64,000 nt of DNA from the NCBI RefSeq assembly GCF_000195595.1, contig NZ_GL882573.1, positions 275,695 to 339,694 on the forward strand. Direction: 5' to 3'. The notes below the pieces were generated by a model that was not told where the DNA came from, did no database searches, and saw only the letters and a list, made by a program, of their open reading frames with translations. Source of the stretch: Actinomyces sp. oral taxon 170 str. F0386 (lineage in GTDB: Bacteria > Actinomycetota > Actinomycetes > Actinomycetales > Actinomycetaceae). The position numbers and the translations under genes are program-made. How positions within the stretch are numbered: position 1 is the first letter of the stretch; the number at the start of each line of letters is the position of its first letter. Below, one piece after another: positions 61,606-64,000 of this stretch.

Positions 61606-63048
61606 TCAACCCTCCTGGTGCTCGACGACGTCCGCCAGGGCCCCACCCTCGTGCGCCTCCGGGGATCCGGAGTCCGACAGGTGGCCTCCCACCATGTCGG
61701 TCAGGCCTGTGCCCACCAGGCTGCGCAGGATGACGTCGAGCTGCTCGACGTTGCTGGCCACGGCCTTGGGCAGGGCCGAGGCGCCCTCGGTGGAGATGAT
61801 CGACAGGTCGCGCACGCTGGCCAGCGGCTCGCTCAGGGCCCGGGCGATCTCGGGGGCCTTGTCCAGCAGCATCTGACGAGTGGCGGCCTCGCCGTACTTG
61901 GCCAGGGCGTCGGCCTTGTCGCTCATGGCCTTGGCCTCGGCCTCACCGGCGGCGCGGATCGTGTCGGCCTCGGCCTGACCGCGGGCGGCGATGGCGTCTG
62001 CCTCGGCGCGGGCCCGGGCGGCGGTCGCCTTGGCCTCGGCCTCCGCGCGGGCCACGGTGGCCTGAGCCTGGGCCTCGGCATCCAGCCGGGTGCGCTCGGC
62101 GTCGGCCTCGGCACGCAGCAGCGCCTCGGTCTTGGAGGCCTGAGCCTCCTGCTCGCGCTGGTAGCGGGCGGCGTCGGCGGGCTTGCGCACCGTGGAGTCG
62201 AGCTCGCGCTCGGTCAGGGAGGCCTTGGCCTCGGCGGCCTCCTGGCCGATGATGGCGATCTCGCGCTCCTTGGCGGCGCGGGCGATCGGGCCGGCGGAGT
62301 CGGCATCGGCCTGGGCCTTGTCCGTCTCGGCCTTGAGCTGGGCCTGACGCAGGGACAGATCGCGCTCGCGCTCGGCGATCTGCTGACGTGAGGTGACCTC
62401 GGCGTCGCGGGCCTCGCGCTCGGCGTTGGCCCGCGCGATGCGGGCGTCCTTTTCGACGCGCTGCTGCTCGGGCACACCCAGGGACTCGATGTAGCCGCCG
62501 GCGTCGGTGATCTCGGAGACCTGGAGCATGTCGATCTCCAGTCCCATATTGGCCATGATGCTCTTGGCGTCGTCGAAGACGTTGCGCTGGAGGGCGTCAC
62601 GGTCGGAGATGAGGTCGGTGACCGTCATGTGGCCGATGATCGAGCGCAGGGAGCCGATGAGCGCCTCACGGGCGGAGTCGGCGATGGCCTGGTCCGTGTT
62701 GGGCTTGCCCAGGAAGCGCTTGGCGGCGGCGCGCACCTGCTCGTCGGAGTCGCCGACCTTGACGGCGGCGACGGCGGCGACGTTGACGTGGATCTTGTTC
62801 TCGTCCTCGGCGGTGACCTTGAAGCCGATCGTGGTCTGGGTGAAGGGCAGGTACTGGATGGACTGGATGACCGGCAGGACGAAGTCGCGCCCACCGGGGT
62901 GGATGATCTTGACCGTGCCCCGGTTCGATCCGGAGATGAGACCGGTGAGGTTGGAGGGGACCACGACGATCCGGCTGAACATGTAGACGACTACCAGCAG
63001 CGCGATGATGACGATGATGACGATCGCGCCGATGAGCGAGGCATCCAT
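61606..63048 (-). CDS. floT: Flotillin-like protein
   Basis: 480 residues. One N-terminal membrane helix (about 6-28), the SPFH/PHB domain (about 30-200) and a long coiled-coil of Ala/Glu/Arg heptads (about 220-400) with repeated AEAEAKA-type patterns, then a C-terminal tail. Flotillins scaffold functional membrane microdomains and influence fluidity and secretion. AAAGGAAC precedes ATG 63048. Preceded by an NfeD-like gene on the same strand, the known partner. Confidence 0.9.
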   Translation of the reverse strand: MDASLIGAIVIIVIIALLVVVYMFSRIVVVPSNLTGLISGSNRGTVKIIHPGGRDFVLPVIQSIQYLPFTQTTIGFKVTAEDENKIHVNVAAVAAVKVGDSDEQVRAAAKRFLGKPNTDQAIADSAREALIGSLRSIIGHMTVTDLISDRDALQRNVFDDAKSIMANMGLEIDMLQVSEITDAGGYIESLGVPEQQRVEKDARIARANAEREARDAEVTSRQQIAERERDLSLRQAQLKAETDKAQADADSAGPIARAAKEREIAIIGQEAAEAKASLTERELDSTVRKPADAARYQREQEAQASKTEALLRAEADAERTRLDAEAQAQATVARAEAEAKATAARARAEADAIAARGQAEADTIRAAGEAEAKAMSDKADALAKYGEAATRQMLLDKAPEIARALSEPLASVRDLSIISTEGASALPKAVASNVEQLDVILRSLVGTGLTDMVGGHLSDSGSPEAHEGGALADVVEHQEG

Positions 63049-63168
63049 GCTGTGTTCCTTTCTTTGCGGGGAGATGGGAGGAAGAGGGGGACAATGAGGA
63101 AAATGAGGAAGAGGATGGCGGGCAGGAGGAGGCCGGTGCCGGTGGCCCGTCACCGACACCCGGTGGGT

Positions 63169-63672
63169 TCAGCCGTCGATCTGCTCCCAGGGGGCGATGG
63201 TGAGGGTGGAGTCGACGGCGTCGAGCACCCAGGCGCTCTGGCCCGAGCGCAGCGGCTCCTCGGAGCGCGCCGGCAGAGTGAGCTGGTTGCCGCGCGTGAC
63301 GGCGCGAACCTCGCCGCTGCCGTCCTTCCACCACAGAACGGTCACCTTCTCACCGACCAGCTCCGCGGCGGTGGGCGGAGCCGTGTCCAGCGGCATGGAG
63401 CGCCTGAGACGGTTCCACAGCCGGCGTGTGAGCGCGCCGGAGGCGAGGGCCAGTGCTGCGGGAACGCCCCACACGACGGCGGCCGGCACCTGCGCCGCCG
63501 CCGGTCCCGGTACCGCCGTCATCGCCATGCCGATGGCGCCGAAGACCGCCACCGGCAGAGCGAGGACCGGCACCATCCCATCTGGGAGGAACGCGTCGAG
63601 CACGCCGTCGAGAAGGATCCCGGCCAGGAGAGTGGCGCATCCGATGATCGCGCACCAGGCGAAGATGCTCAT
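63169..63672 (-). CDS. NfeD-like membrane protein
   Basis: 167 residues. Two to three membrane helices in the first 85 residues and a C-terminal beta-rich OB-fold-like part (VGEKVTVLWWKDGSGEVRAVTRGNQLTLPARSEEPLRSGQSAWVLDAVDSTLTI). It lacks the protease part of long NfeD proteins. Typical YuaF-type partner of flotillin; 120 bases upstream of floT. Confidence 0.8.
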   Translation of the reverse strand: MSIFAWCAIIGCATLLAGILLDGVLDAFLPDGMVPVLALPVAVFGAIGMAMTAVPGPAAAQVPAAVVWGVPAALALASGALTRRLWNRLRRSMPLDTAPPTAAELVGEKVTVLWWKDGSGEVRAVTRGNQLTLPARSEEPLRSGQSAWVLDAVDSTLTIAPWEQIDG

Positions 63673-63789
63673 GCCGGTCTCCTTCCGTGGAAGCCCCTCG
63701 GCCTCCTGGGCCTGGATTCTGCCACGCAGGCCGGGGCGGGAAACCGCGATGAGATGGGGAGAAGGACCCGGTGACTGGACGTGGCCGGG

Positions 63790-64000
63790 TCAGGCGCCGC
63801 GTGCCCGGGGGAGCTCGGCGGAGTCCTGCAGGGACGGGGGAGTGAAGGACCAGGACGACGCCGTTGGCACGGTCGTCGCTGACGCCGTCGACGCCGAGCG
63901 GCCCGTGGGAACGGTGATGGTCTCCTGGGCATCCGGGTTGGCCGCCTGGGCGGGGCCCGCCGGTGCGGCCGTGCGCGCCGGGACGGCAACCGCCCGGTGG
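63790..64000 (-). CDS. C-terminal part of an unidentified protein
   Basis: An open frame entering from the right edge gives 69 residues ending SAELPRARGA, Thr/Ser/Ala/Pro-rich (VPTGRSASTASATTVPTASS), stop at 63790. The start lies outside the window. The composition is that of an extracellular linker or tail; no domain is seen. Frame choice rests on codon bias and the lack of stops, so confidence is modest. Confidence 0.4.
   Translation of the reverse strand, partial: HRAVAVPARTAAPAGPAQAANPDAQETITVPTGRSASTASATTVPTASSWSFTPPSLQDSAELPRARGA

Noticed and set aside
60517..62391. 624-codon plus-strand frame opposite araD and floT
   Set aside because: Product is Gly/Leu/Val-rich repeats, mirror of the flotillin coiled coil; no ribosome site or domain.
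62041..62400. Repeated GCC/GAG-rich DNA in floT looking like a tandem repeat
   Set aside because: It is the coding sequence of the Ala/Glu/Arg coiled coil of flotillin, not a separate repeat element.
63669..63989. Arg/Pro-rich minus-strand frame at the right edge
   Set aside because: Composition is that of a frame-shifted shadow; the alternative frame ending at 63790 has more normal protein composition.

Overview
The window is 64 kb of high-GC chromosomal DNA, packed with genes on both strands and with strong G/C-ending codon use. Actinobacterial families are present (short-form MutY, DisA, LutABC, PucR, IdeR/DtxR-type iron box, PadR). This content, together with lactate, glycerol and polyamine/GABA use, suggests a host-associated Actinomycetales member, most like Actinomyces. 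The genus is an inference. No rRNA, tRNA, CRISPR array, insertion sequence or phage module was seen.

Layout. (1) 1-697: start of an ABC exporter ATPase coupled to a PadR repressor. (2) 819-5121: iron-siderophore uptake operon (permease, permease, ATPase, lipoprotein), with overlapping genes and an iron box lying on its promoter. (3) 5143-16940: a two-sided GABA/polyamine cluster around a PucR regulator: gabT-gdh-gabD on the minus strand, and aldehyde dehydrogenase, stress protein, permease and class III aminotransferase on the plus strand. Together these could carry putrescine to succinate. (4) 17048-21052: a ClbS-like protein and two tandem peptide transporters that share identical DNA blocks. 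(5) 21361-34376: lactate region with lldD, lutABC and lldP, interrupted by an OmpA-like lipoprotein, a mannitol/fructuronate-type dehydrogenase, a TetR-GAP protein pair and a small RCC1-type propeller. (6) 34690-36732: a P1B-type ATPase with an altered CPC motif. (7) 37184-43121: glpD-glpF-glpK and a divergent SorC-type regulator. (8) 43210-51683: N-acetylglutamate synthase, SRPBCC protein, two low-complexity membrane proteins, mutY, disA and radA. (9) 51909-61347: transketolase, a second SorC-type regulator and an ascorbate-like (Ula-like) catabolic operon, then a ribulose-5-phosphate 4-epimerase. (10) 61606-63672: flotillin and an NfeD-like partner, with the end of one more gene at the right edge.

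How the genes work together. The best candidate for an undescribed system is region 9. A phosphotriesterase-family lactonase, a UlaD-like decarboxylase with three changed active-site residues, a UlaE epimerase, a PfkB kinase and an MFS importer lie in one run, with no PTS. The regulator sits between two copies of the palindrome TGAAC-N4-GTTCA, one before transketolase and one before the operon. The likely flow is imported sugar acid or lactone, to L-xylulose-5-P, L-ribulose-5-P, D-xylulose-5-P and then the pentose phosphate pathway. The true substrate is unknown.
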